A DNA stretch of 23,334 nucleotides from Myxococcales bacterium (lineage in GTDB: Bacteria; Myxococcota; Myxococcia; Myxococcales; Myxococcaceae), in the NCBI GenBank assembly GCA_003153055.1, contig PMBV01000523.1, positions 1-23,334 of the forward strand, written 5' to 3'. Position numbers and translations under genes: made by a program. Within the stretch, counting starts at the first letter, position 1; each line of letters starts with the position of its first letter. Positions 1-7,103 of this stretch are shown here, piece after piece. The notes under the pieces are model-generated. The model made no database searches and had not been told where the DNA came from. It saw nothing but the letters and a program-made list of their open reading frames with translations.

Positions 1-60
1 TCAGTTCGTCACTCGGCGAAGTCTGATGCGCTTGGTTCACTTGAGCAATCCACACTATGA
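1..60 (+). CDS. C-terminal end of a truncated upstream gene, possibly a toxin
   Basis: Frame 1 is open from the first base and reads 19 codons ending in Leu-Glu-Gln-Ser-Thr-Leu before TGA at 58-60. That stop overlaps the ATG of the next gene as ATGA, the usual sign of translational coupling. Nothing in 19 residues identifies a family. Because the next gene is an Imm26-like immunity protein, the context suggests this is the C-terminus of the cognate polymorphic toxin. That function is inferred from position only, and a short open frame of this length can arise by chance. Confidence 0.45.
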   Translation, partial: SVRHSAKSDALGSLEQSTL

Positions 61-545
61 GATCTCGGTCACCGTCAGGAGTGAGGCGTCGCGGGCGCTG
101 GCGAGTCGGCGATGTCGCAGCAGTTCCCTTTGGAAATGGCCGCGAAGGCTATGGGTGGGTGTTGACCTTTCCGCTCGTCGCCTTTCTCGAGGTCTCGTCT
201 CGCGGTGAGGAAGATCGGCCAGATATCTCACGGATCGTTGGCGCCCCGGTTGCATTCAGGATCTGGGTGATGCGTCGGGCTCTCACGGCGCGTGTCTGGC
301 CCATCATTGGATCTGCTTCTCCGCCGCCGGAGATTCTCGAGGAACCCTGGTTCTTCAAGCGGGACCGGATTGCACGAACTCTCTCGATCTACCGAAGGGG
401 AATCGAGGTGGCTGCGGACCGGAAGGCGTGTCAGGGGCTCGAGTGCGCTGCCGTGTGGGATCCGGAGCACGTAGCTGATCGACTTCGCGACCACTTCGAT
501 GGCCGTCCCAACGAGTGGGTTGAGTCGCTCAGGCTGAAAGACTGA
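57..545 (+). CDS. Imm26-like immunity protein
   Basis: The 162-aa protein has the hallmark N-terminal strand-turn-strand of the Imm26 family at residues 16-45: Val-Gly-Asp-Val, Ala-Val-Pro-Phe-Gly-Asn-Gly-Arg, then Gly-Tyr-Gly-Trp-Val-Leu and Val-Ala-Phe-Leu-Glu. Near the C-terminus (about 127-147) is a second family-like block, Gly-Leu-Glu, Ala-Val-Trp-Asp-Pro-Glu-His-Val, Asp-Arg-Leu-Arg-Asp-His. There is no signal peptide or membrane segment, so it should be cytoplasmic. Imm26 proteins are immunity partners in polymorphic toxin systems and protect the producer from its own toxin. ATG 57 is the first start after an in-frame stop at 42-44 and overlaps the stop of the preceding frame. The first 12 or so Arg-rich residues are not part of the family core, so a later start is possible in principle, but none is obvious. 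Family recognition is by eye. Confidence 0.72.
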   Translation: MRSRSPSGVRRRGRWRVGDVAAVPFGNGREGYGWVLTFPLVAFLEVSSRGEEDRPDISRIVGAPVAFRIWVMRRALTARVWPIIGSASPPPEILEEPWFFKRDRIARTLSIYRRGIEVAADRKACQGLECAAVWDPEHVADRLRDHFDGRPNEWVESLRLKD

Positions 546-789
546 GGAAGACGACGACGGTGAGCGAGAGGTCCTGGTGGAGCATCTGCGCTTCGTCAGA
601 AGACGCCGATGTTGAAGTGCGCATCGTCCTCAGCCCGGTGGAGGAATCGGGCCCCACCGGGGCAGATGGGCGGCGTCGTCGTGAAGCGGTCCTGGTCGTC
701 ACCCTTCTGAGGCCGCATGGCAGCGGCCGATAAGGGGCGGCGGAATGGTTCCCCGTCGAAAAACGCATCCAGCCGGTTGATGGCTTTTG
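546..789. other. Intergenic region between convergent genes
   Basis: The region separates the plus-strand immunity gene from the minus-strand Cys-rich lipoprotein. Apart from the 27-bp repeat at 594-620, I see no gene, RNA or T-tract terminator. Minus-strand open frames across it run through the lipoprotein gene out of frame and look like shadows. Confidence 0.5.
594..620. repeat. Left copy of a 27-bp direct repeat (candidate attachment site)
   Basis: This stretch is identical to 16309-16335 and in the same orientation. On the minus strand it encodes Ala-His-Phe-Asn-Ile-Gly-Val-Phe-stop, the C-terminal beta-signal of the Omp85 protein at 16311-19334. Sequence on either side of the 27 bp differs from the right copy at once, so only the last codons and stop of the barrel gene are present here. 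Its left part contains CGTC-AGAA-GACG, a small inverted repeat of the kind recombinases often bind. It may be one end of an integrated element, or the relic of a second Omp85 gene. Confidence 0.8.
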
Positions 790-1086
790 TTACTGCGTCT
801 GCCCGCAGAACCTGGTGCCGCCACAGCCCGAGAAGCAGGCCCAATGTCGCGACGGATCGAGGGGAGTGCAGTCGGCGTCGGCTGTGCAACTCCTCGAGCA
901 GACCTTGGGGCCCGCCACGCAGGAGTTGCCTGCGTCGGGAAAGGTGTCGAAGGACAAGCACGACCCGCTGGCACAGTCCAAGTCCGCGCCGCAGGCAGCC
1001 CCCGCGTGAATCGAGTTCGCCCCACACGCCGACAACCACAGCGCGGCAACACACAACAATGACAACCAGCGCCCGCTTCTCATCAT
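790..1086 (-). CDS. Small Cys-rich lipoprotein
   Basis: The 98-aa product begins Met-Met-Arg-Ser-Gly-Arg and has a hydrophobic stretch ending in a lipobox Leu-Ser-Ala-Cys with the lipidated Cys at 21. The mature part holds ten further cysteines in a pattern common in secreted myxobacterial proteins (Cys-x-x-x-x-x-Cys-x-x-x-x-Cys near the start, later Cys-Ser-x-x-Cys and Asp-Ala-Asp-Cys). This implies about five disulfides and an envelope location. I chose ATG 1086 because GAGG at 1095-1098 sits 8 nt upstream. A TTG at 1092, overlapping the previous stop, is the alternative. The gap to the upstream gene is only 2 nt, so the two are probably cotranscribed. No enzymatic motif is visible and the function is unknown. 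Confidence 0.75.
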   Translation of the reverse strand: MMRSGRWLSLLCVAALWLSACGANSIHAGAACGADLDCASGSCLSFDTFPDAGNSCVAGPKVCSRSCTADADCTPLDPSRHWACFSGCGGTRFCGQTQ

Positions 1087-1088
1087 TC

Positions 1089-1574
1089 TCAATGCCTCAC
1101 AGAAGGTTCAAGGTTGGTAGCTTCGGCTTCTCCAACGTTCGATCCATTTTCCAATTTCATCGGACTTGGCGCCAAAGCCAAAGCGACCCCGCCTCGATTG
1201 GGCCAACCCTCCAGGCTCGCACCTTCGGCGAGAACGTGTGGCGCTGCACCTGCGGCGGAGGCCGAAAAGTCCTGGTCGTGGTGTCGAGCCATCGCACTGC
1301 CGAGGAGGTCCTCCAGCGCCTCGGCCTCCTCGAGCACCGCAAGCGGCTCCCTCCCTTCCACGGCCCCGCCCCTTCCCTGTCCTTGTGACGCGACGCGGTG
1401 GACGCGAGGGGCTTCGACAACCCCCGAGTCCCCTCGCACGGACGCCCACGCCGAGGACAGGGTCCGCATCGCCTTGAACGTCTCCTCGATGGCGAAGGGG
1501 TCGTCGTCGAAGCAGGCGCAGGTCGAGCAGGTGGGCTGGGGCGCTGGCGAGACCGCGGGCTTCGGTTGCCTCAT
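1089..1574 (-). CDS. Hypothetical 161-aa protein
   Basis: The start at ATG 1574 is chosen because a strong GGAGG (1580-1584) lies 5 nt upstream. The frame stays open further upstream, to a stop near 1706, but with only TTG starts and no Shine-Dalgarno sequence. The protein has a Pro-rich N-terminus, a Cys-x-x-Cys-x-Cys cluster at 16-21, an acidic helix-like segment (about 22-50), a Gly/Arg-rich linker, a Glu/Ala/Leu-rich helix (about 76-92) and an Ala/Gly-rich tail. There is no signal peptide. Third-position G/C is high in the first two thirds and drops at the end, so the 3' part is less convincing. I recognise no family. It ends 2 nt before the Cys-rich lipoprotein start, which supports a shared transcript. 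Confidence 0.5.
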   Translation of the reverse strand: MRQPKPAVSPAPQPTCSTCACFDDDPFAIEETFKAMRTLSSAWASVRGDSGVVEAPRVHRVASQGQGRGGAVEGREPLAVLEEAEALEDLLGSAMARHHDQDFSASAAGAAPHVLAEGASLEGWPNRGGVALALAPSPMKLENGSNVGEAEATNLEPSVRH

Positions 1575-1579
1575 CGCGC

Positions 1580-1584
1580 CCTCC
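1580..1584 (-). promoter_or_regulatory. Ribosome binding site deciding the 161-aa start
   Basis: GGAGG on the minus strand with 5-nt spacing to ATG 1574. It favours this internal ATG over the TTG codons at 1643 and 1637 that give the longer reading frame. Confidence 0.55.
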
Positions 1585-1819
1585 GCTACAGAGACCCAGT
1601 ACGAGCGAAACAGCACCGTGGAGAGGAAGTACCCCAAGATCAAGGACGGATAGCCGGCCTTTTCGAGCCGGCCTTCTGAGCACTCTCCCCGGCCAGCGCC
1701 TCTTCAACGTCGAGTCGGCCAGTGCCTTCCACCTGTCGCGCGGTTAGCCGCAGGCGCTGACGATCACCTTCGTCCTCGGAGGCGTCGCGGCCGTCAGAGG
1801 AGTCACCGCCATGCGCGAC

Positions 1820-3100
1820 CTAGAGATTGCACGCCTTCTTGCAAGCAGACGCCGTCATACAGCTCGCGGGCACGTTGCAATCGCAGCACACCCGCCCACC
1901 GGAACAAGTCGGGCCGCCTGGGTCCGCGCACGTGAGCGGCGGGGGATTCGGGTAGATCGAATAGATGATACTATTGTAGTACTGGAAATTATACCCATCC
2001 ACATTGAAGTTCTGATAGTATCCGTTATAAGCGCCATTCCAACCCCAGTTCATGTGAAGAAAATCAAGCGACCCCGAGCACGTCGTGAAGTGTTCGTACC
2101 CGTCACTCACCCACGCGTGACCCTCGCCATTGGCCCAGCACCAGAAGAGAAAGCAACTCTGGTCGGTGAACCCGTCATGCAAGACCGGCCGACCCGCGAG
2201 GTGTTCATTCTTAACCGTATTGAGGTCATAGCCACCATATTGAGCCTTGTAAGAAAACCGGTTCACGAGCGCCGACTGAAGCTTCGAGAACTCTGCCCCA
2301 GATGCATCGCAGCCGTAGCTCATACTGACAGCCCCTCCGACGTCACCGATCAGCCGGGCGACCTCGGCGGTTCCTGCCACAAAGTCGCTCGAGGATGAAC
2401 AGGTGCCACTGCAGCCGGTGATGGTGGATGGCATCGAACTCCAGGAATATTGCGTCGGGTACCTGAAGTAGCGCATCACCTGAGCTCCGGCCGTTGCCAC
2501 GCAGCCCGTCTGAGCGTGCCCGCAATTGCTGCTACACCCGCTCGGAGTATCGAGATTGTATCCACATCCTTGAGACCATAAGGTGGTCATCAGGGGCCCA
2601 ACGGTCGAGATCAGGACCGGCCCACAGTCCATGGAGCTGATCGCGTTCGAAGAGCTTCCGTGCGTCGACTGCAAGGCCAGCGCGTCCCAAAGTTCGACGA
2701 CTCTTTCTCTGGGCCGGGTGTTCCCCGCGCGGACGCCTTCGATGCGGCGCATGTGCTCTGCAAGCCAGACGTTCACGCCCACGGGACCCACAACGTTGGA
2801 GCCAACGGGAAACGTGTTCGTCGCAGAGTACGCGAGGACAGGCGAGACTCGCCTATCCGCCGACAGTACAACGAAGCCGCCCCCCTCAAATTGTACGACA
2901 TGCATCGCAACGGATCCCGATCTGTCGGGGAAGGAGGTCGTATCGTGGATGGCATGGCGACGAAACGGCGCCCTTGTCTGCATGTGACTCAGCGCAAGCC
3001 TCGATGCCTCGTCGCTTTCGACCAAGAACTCCTGTCCAGCATAGCTGCTACTCGCAGCGAGCGACAAGGCCGCGAACAGCGCGACACTCAAATTGCGCAT
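1820..3100 (-). CDS. Secreted C10-family (streptopain-like) cysteine protease
   Basis: The 426-aa preproenzyme starts at ATG 3100 with GGAG 7 nt upstream. The longer open frame to 3247 has no signal and is rejected. Residues 1-21 form a Sec signal peptide ending Ser-Ser-Tyr-Ala. Residues about 22-150 match the C10 propeptide/Spi fold, with Gly-Phe-Val-Val-Leu-Ser-Ala-Asp-x-Arg and Pro-Val-Leu-Ala-Tyr-Ser. The mature peptidase has the nucleophile in Gly-Cys200-Val-Ala-Thr-Ala, the catalytic His328 in Gly-His-Ala-Trp-Val-Ser-Asp-Gly, and the oxyanion/Trp motif Asn351-Trp-Gly-Trp. Extra cysteines and a Cys-rich tail (391-424, eight Cys) go beyond streptopain and may be a disulfide-knotted appendix. 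The product should be an extracellular endopeptidase made as a zymogen. Local base composition dips (AT-rich around 1970-2040), partly from Tyr/Asn codons, and could reflect horizontal origin. Confidence 0.9.
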   Translation of the reverse strand: MRNLSVALFAALSLAASSSYAGQEFLVESDEASRLALSHMQTRAPFRRHAIHDTTSFPDRSGSVAMHVVQFEGGGFVVLSADRRVSPVLAYSATNTFPVGSNVVGPVGVNVWLAEHMRRIEGVRAGNTRPRERVVELWDALALQSTHGSSSNAISSMDCGPVLISTVGPLMTTLWSQGCGYNLDTPSGCSSNCGHAQTGCVATAGAQVMRYFRYPTQYSWSSMPSTITGCSGTCSSSSDFVAGTAEVARLIGDVGGAVSMSYGCDASGAEFSKLQSALVNRFSYKAQYGGYDLNTVKNEHLAGRPVLHDGFTDQSCFLFWCWANGEGHAWVSDGYEHFTTCSGSLDFLHMNWGWNGAYNGYYQNFNVDGYNFQYYNSIIYSIYPNPPPLTCADPGGPTCSGGRVCCDCNVPASCMTASACKKACNL

Positions 3101-3107
3101 GATGATT

Positions 3108-3111
3108 CTCC
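3108..3111 (-). promoter_or_regulatory. Ribosome binding site of the C10 protease
   Basis: GGAG with a 7-nt spacer to ATG 3100. It fixes the start immediately before the signal peptide rather than at the 49-codon-longer frame. Confidence 0.6.
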
Positions 3112-3743
3112 ACCCAAGCAAGGATGTTACAAGTACGCATTCGGAAACATCGACACGGCACTCTCGCTCACATTGAATCGTTTCTTTCGCAAGCGCACAG
3201 TTCACATCTGGCGGTCGCAGCGCGACCGGGTGATGGCCTGAGTGCACTAGAACAAGGTAGTCGGATCAACTTGCGCCAATCAGTGGCTGGCAATTCCACC
3301 CAGGCACGGTCCGTGCGGTGGACCTTCGTCGGAATCGTATGATGTGGAGGCGAGCGACCCGCGAACCGTCGATACATGTAGCCTCAGCAACACGCGTCGT
3401 CTGGCCGTTCAATTGTGACACGAGTCTGCCCCCAAATTCGGCATGCTATGCATTTGCGTTCACCGGTCAAGTCATTTCGTCGTCGGCCGTTGTCGGCCTC
3501 CTCGCAGTGCTGCTGCGGTGGCTCCGAGCAAGCAAGAACACCAGACCGGTCGGGCCAAGGCGCACGCTGCGCGCGAGGGACCACGGCGGTGCCCCCACCT
3601 GAGCCGGCCACAACCCGCGGCAGGGACTGAAAGCGCCCGGCCGAGCTCGAGGCCGCGGTAGCTCACCGCTCAATGGCAGCCGGCACGACCCCGGTTGGTA
3701 TGGATAAGGACGCCGGTGGGTCCAGCGCCACTCCCACCCGCTT

Positions 3744-3806
3744 CCCCCGGCGCTTGCACGAGTACCCGACGAGAAACTCGTCCTTGCGCTTGATGTGGAC
3801 GACACG
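3744..3806 (-). pseudogene. Relic of an IS91-type transposase zinc-binding region
   Basis: Twenty-one minus-strand codons align without gaps to the N-terminal zinc-binding segment of IS91-family transposases as I remember it: Arg-hydrophobic-x-Cys-x-x-Cys-x-x-(Asp/Glu)-Phe-Leu-Val-Ala-Phe-Ser-Cys-Lys-x-Arg-Gly. Here the second half (Glu-Phe-Leu-Val-Gly-Tyr-Ser-Cys-Lys-Arg-Arg-Gly) is intact. The two preceding metal cysteines read His and Arg, and the expected Cys-Pro-x-Cys after Arg-Gly is gone. No further transposase sequence is recognisable on either side, so this is at best a decayed fragment. Confidence 0.35.
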
Positions 3807-3923
3807 CAAAGGCCGCGCGCGAGCACGCCGTCCGGTTCATGTCATGGATGCGAGCGGAGCGGTGTTGCAGGGAGACACTGCCGCTGAACCTGAAGGTCGC
3901 GACTTGCGACTTCTCTCTGTGAC

Positions 3924-4340
3924 TCAGACCGTCGCAGGCGGCTGTGCCGGTTGGGCGGGTTGGGCCTGCTTCTGCATCTCCTGAAACCTCCGCACCAAGA
4001 ACACCAGGCGCGAAGGACGCCCCTTTTCAGTTCCGAAGAGATGCGCTCCGACGATCTCAGCCCCCTTCCGCTCGAGAAGCAGCGCAAGAAGGAGGTCGCT
4101 CAGCGTCGGATCAATCGAGTCCTTTTCGTTGCTGGCAGCAAAGTACGCCTTCAGCTGCGCCACGAGTTGCTTGGCACGCGCACTGTCGGCGGGCTTCTTG
4201 TCCAAGATGGCGGTCCGGATGTCACCGGGGCTCTCGAGGCCGAGGCGTCCAAGTTCGTCTATCAACCTGATTAGCCGAAGCCGCACAACGACCGCGGTCA
4301 AAATGCGCAAGTGGAGGCCAGCGATGGACCATATGGGCAT
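3924..4340 (-). CDS. Hypothetical helical protein, start uncertain
   Basis: The convincing part reads as alternating Leu-rich amphipathic helices (Leu-Ile-Arg-Leu-Ile-Asp-Glu-Leu, Gln-Leu-Val-Ala-Gln-Leu-Lys-Ala-Tyr, Leu-Ser-Asp-Leu-Leu-Leu-Ala-Leu-Leu-Leu-Glu), followed by a basic/aromatic helix and a Gln-Pro-Ala repeat tail. No signal peptide or known motif is visible. ATG 4340 gives 138 aa. The frame is open to 4415 with other ATGs at about 4376 and 4373. None has a Shine-Dalgarno sequence, and the first 20-25 codons look less protein-like than the rest. It may be N-terminally truncated. It lies about 150 nt downstream of the 200-aa lipoprotein and could be the last gene of that transcript. 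Function unknown. Confidence 0.55.
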   Translation of the reverse strand: MPIWSIAGLHLRILTAVVVRLRLIRLIDELGRLGLESPGDIRTAILDKKPADSARAKQLVAQLKAYFAASNEKDSIDPTLSDLLLALLLERKGAEIVGAHLFGTEKGRPSRLVFLVRRFQEMQKQAQPAQPAQPPATV

Positions 4341-4489
4341 CGACGAGCGCAAGAGGGAACACCAGCTGTGCATCATCACGGGGACAGGCGAGGTTGTGGA
4401 GCGACGGATTCGCACTGAGCGAGGGCGGTTCAGACTTCGAGCGCGTGCTGGCGGCGCAGGCCAACGCGCGCTCCAGTCTGCGTGACGCC

Positions 4490-5092
4490 TCAGGGGTACG
4501 CGCCGACGGACGCGTCCGCGGCGCCGCAGTCCGTGGCCACCTGGTAGACGTTGGTCTGGTTGCCCTGGCCGTCGGGACCTGACGGAGCGTACGGCGACGC
4601 GCGCACCACGGTGACGAAGGCCGGGCCCGCGTCGATGCCGCCGTCGGCGTCCTCGAGGCCCGCGTCGGCGTCAACTCCCGCGTCGTCGAGGAACGGCGCG
4701 CCCGCGTCGAACGCGAAGGTGAACTCGTACTGGTACGGGATGACGGCGTTCAGCGGCATGCAGAAGGCGGCGGACCAGCCCGCGTCCGTGCGCGCCAGCG
4801 GCAGGCCATCGCGCAGGCCTGCGAGTAACGCGCGCACCACGCCCGTCGCGTCGGCTGGCTCTTCGGCCGGAATCTGGAACACGACGTTGCAGCAGCGCTG
4901 GTCGATGACGAACTCGCCGGCGTCCTCGACCCAGTCCTCGACCGGGGGCACGTCTTCGGGCTGAGGCAGCGCGCCGTTGGTCGTCTCTCCGGTGTACTCG
5001 ACGGCTGCGTCCGAGGTGCCGGGCGCAGGCGTCGTCGAGCAGCCAGTCAGCGCGAGCGCCGCGCAGGCCGTGAGGAGAATCGTGGGCTTCAT
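4490..5092 (-). CDS. Asp/Ala-rich lipoprotein
   Basis: The 200-aa protein has a type II signal peptide, Met-Lys-Pro-Thr followed by a hydrophobic core and Leu-Thr-Gly-Cys with Cys18 as the lipidation site. Residues about 60-130 look like a compact beta-sandwich: Cys-Cys-Asn-Val-Val-Phe-Gln-Ile-Pro at the start, then Trp-Ser-Ala-Ala-Phe and Pro-Tyr-Gln-Tyr-Glu-Phe-Thr-Phe. The order loosely recalls an E-set or glycogen-binding-type module, which is a guess. An Asp/Ala/Gly low-complexity insert follows (about 128-155), a composition common in myxobacterial surface proteins. The ATG overlaps the stop of the upstream HEAT-type protein by 4 nt (ATGA), so the two are translationally coupled and probably act together at the envelope. 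Confidence 0.85.
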   Translation of the reverse strand: MKPTILLTACAALALTGCSTTPAPGTSDAAVEYTGETTNGALPQPEDVPPVEDWVEDAGEFVIDQRCCNVVFQIPAEEPADATGVVRALLAGLRDGLPLARTDAGWSAAFCMPLNAVIPYQYEFTFAFDAGAPFLDDAGVDADAGLEDADGGIDAGPAFVTVVRASPYAPSGPDGQGNQTNVYQVATDCGAADASVGAYP

Positions 5093-7089
5093 GGCGCGAC
5101 TCCCGTCGTCGGAGTAGTGGGGTTGAGGGGCGGTGCCTGCGACCCGGGACCGGTGCCCGCGTGCAGCGCCGCCGACACGTCGTCACCGGGCACGTACTGC
5201 GCGATGACGGAGTACAGCCCGGACGTCGTGCCGACCTCCTTCACCGCCTGCGCCACCAGTGCCTGTCGCACGAAGTCATACTTCGAAGCGTTGGGCGCCA
5301 GGATGCGCACCAGCGGCTGGCGCGTCAGCAGCACCGGCTGCGCCACCAGGTCCTTCACGGCCTGCCGCGACAGCGCCTCGGTGGCGACGAGCTGGTCATC
5401 CAACAACTGGTGCTGGATGACGCTGTACAGCTCCTGTTTCACGTCGGGGCTCGTCTCCCGCTGCAGCCACTCGAGGGTGAAGTCGGCGATGACGTCCTGG
5501 TGCAGCCGGCGCATGCCCTGCGGGACCTGCGCGCGCACGTCGGGGTTCGAGTGCTTCGACAGCGCGATGATGGTCGGCAGGTCGGCTGGGTCACCGAGGT
5601 TGCCCATGGCGCCCATGGCAGCGGGGAACGAGATGCCACCTCCCCCACTCATGTCGGAGGATTCGAGCGCCTCGGAGATGGCGGAGCGCGCCACGCTGGC
5701 GACGGCCGCGTCCTGGTTCTGCCGCAGCGCGGAGAACATCCCCAGCGCCAGCAGCGCGTTCCGCCCGTAGAAGCCGCGCGCCGAGTTGGGCTGACTGAAC
5801 ATCGCCTGCGAGTCCTGGTGCAGCGCCCTGGCCAACTCAACGCCCACGTCCTCACGCCCGACGAGCGACAGCGTGGCGCGGATTCGGTCGAACGGCTCGG
5901 CGCCCGCGTCGTCGCGCACCACCAGCAGCGCGTCGCGCGCCTCGGTGCCCTGCGCGTGGCCCACGGCGACGTAGCCCAGAGCCTTCAGCTCCTCGGGGAA
6001 GTCCCGCTGCTGCATGCTGCCCACGAAGTCTCGCACGTGCTCCGGGTGCACCGTGAAGTAGCGGGCCAGGTCCTTCCACTTGGCGTCCATGTTCGGCTCG
6101 GCCACCACCTTCGCGGCGAACTCCCGCACCGCCTCCTTGAACGGCTTGTCCACCATCGCGGCCAGGTGAGCACGCTCTTCGCGCGATGGCTCCTTGCTGG
6201 CGGTCGGCAGGACCAGGCGCGGGAGCAGATCCTCCCATACGTACTCACCTTCATCGCGCGCGACGTGCGCCAAGACCGAGACGTCGGCGGTGGCGCGCGT
6301 CACCTTGAGCTCGACGCTGGCCGACGAGAAGAGGCCCATCGAGACGACCTCGCGACTGGACAGAGAATCGAACCACGGTCCCGCCCCCACCTGCGCCGAG
6401 AGGAAGCTGTCGGTCACGGACGGCACCTGCGCACTGCTCCAGGCCCGCTCGTAGGCGACGACGCGGCGCTGCACGACGCGGCCGTCACGCGCCAACACCG
6501 CGCGGAAGGGGCCCAGGCCGTTCTCTGCCGTCGCGGGCTCCGTCTGCGCGTGCGGCAGGCGGAACCATAGCTGAGCCAGGGTCGCCTGCTGGGCCCGGGC
6601 GCCGCCGAGCGGGGCGCTGCGGTGACGCGCGAACGCGATGGGTTCGCAGCTCGTCGACAGCCGGAACAGGAACGCCGTGTCGGCGATGCCAGGCGCGGCC
6701 TGCGTCGTCGTCGCGTCGACGCCCACCAGCCGTGCCAGCACGAGGCTCCCGTCGTCGAGGCTGCGCAACGCCTCGAGCTGCAACGTCGCGTGGAGCTCTC
6801 CCGTGTTCCGAGTGCCCAGCTCTGCCTGGCCAGCGACCGCGCCGAGGGCCTGGGCGTCGACCTTCGCGCTGGTGCGCGTCGCCAACTCGTAGGCCAGTCG
6901 GGTGTGAGGTACGAGCAAGCACGCCGGGGTGTCCGCCGCGCCGGGGCGCTGCGCCTCGACCGCCGACCTCGTCACCGCCGGGCTCGTCTTGGGTTGCGTC
7001 GCCGCTTCGCCCGACCACCGCGAGAGCAGCACCGCCCCCACGGCCAGGGTCGCCACCGCAGCACCACCAATGAAGTGAATGGTCTTCAT
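5089..7089 (-). CDS. Exported protein with beta-rich N-half and HEAT-like repeats
   Basis: The 666-aa protein starts with Met-Lys-Thr-Ile and one hydrophobic segment (about 4-23), either a signal peptide or an N-terminal anchor. I chose ATG 7089 because AAAGGG lies about 9 nt upstream. ATG 7095 and ATG 7107 (overlapping the previous stop as ATGA) are alternatives. Residues about 55-290 are strand-rich with no recognised motif. Residues about 300-640 are helical pairs resembling HEAT repeats, for example a block with Asp-Leu-Pro-Thr-Ile-Ile-Ala-Leu and Asn-Pro-Asp-Val-Arg. A Pro/Thr/Gly tail ends it. A beta-barrel-like half followed by a helical solenoid is the order seen in the N-module of large lipid-transfer (vitellogenin-type) proteins. 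That resemblance is architectural only. It sits between two lipoproteins in one apparent operon, which suggests a periplasmic or surface scaffold or carrier. Confidence 0.85.
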   Translation of the reverse strand: MKTIHFIGGAAVATLAVGAVLLSRWSGEAATQPKTSPAVTRSAVEAQRPGAADTPACLLVPHTRLAYELATRTSAKVDAQALGAVAGQAELGTRNTGELHATLQLEALRSLDDGSLVLARLVGVDATTTQAAPGIADTAFLFRLSTSCEPIAFARHRSAPLGGARAQQATLAQLWFRLPHAQTEPATAENGLGPFRAVLARDGRVVQRRVVAYERAWSSAQVPSVTDSFLSAQVGAGPWFDSLSSREVVSMGLFSSASVELKVTRATADVSVLAHVARDEGEYVWEDLLPRLVLPTASKEPSREERAHLAAMVDKPFKEAVREFAAKVVAEPNMDAKWKDLARYFTVHPEHVRDFVGSMQQRDFPEELKALGYVAVGHAQGTEARDALLVVRDDAGAEPFDRIRATLSLVGREDVGVELARALHQDSQAMFSQPNSARGFYGRNALLALGMFSALRQNQDAAVASVARSAISEALESSDMSGGGGISFPAAMGAMGNLGDPADLPTIIALSKHSNPDVRAQVPQGMRRLHQDVIADFTLEWLQRETSPDVKQELYSVIQHQLLDDQLVATEALSRQAVKDLVAQPVLLTRQPLVRILAPNASKYDFVRQALVAQAVKEVGTTSGLYSVIAQYVPGDDVSAALHAGTGPGSQAPPLNPTTPTTGVAP

Positions 7090-7103
7090 GTGCATGGACC
7101 CTT

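Larger units (their letters stand above)
3101..3923. other. Gene-poor stretch upstream of the protease
   Basis: About 0.8 kb without a gene I can support. Several frames are open for 60-120 codons on both strands, but their products are Arg/Ser/Pro-rich and typical of high-GC noise. The part next to the protease start should hold its promoter, but I found no convincing -35/-10 pair. The only recognisable content is the transposase-like relic at 3744-3806. Confidence 0.5.

Noticed and set aside
1653..1672. GCCGGC inverted repeat with an 8-nt loop, as a terminator
   Set aside because: No T-tract follows on either strand, and both arms are themselves palindromic and common in high-GC DNA.
3101..3247. 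N-terminal extension of the C10 protease by 49 codons
   Set aside because: It would bury the signal peptide, and the internal ATG 3100 has a good Shine-Dalgarno sequence.
3101..3330. Sigma70-type promoter upstream of the protease
   Set aside because: Several TTG-containing hexamers are present, but none has a matching -10 at 16-18 nt.
3318..3602. Plus-strand 94-codon frame (GTG start) with a hydrophobic stretch
   Set aside because: There is no ribosome binding site, the ends are Arg/Thr/Pro-rich, and it has no recognisable family. Probably chance in a gene-poor region.
3467..3826. Minus-strand 119-codon frame as a gene
   Set aside because: It reads the transposase-like relic out of frame and is Ser/Arg/Pro-rich without motifs.
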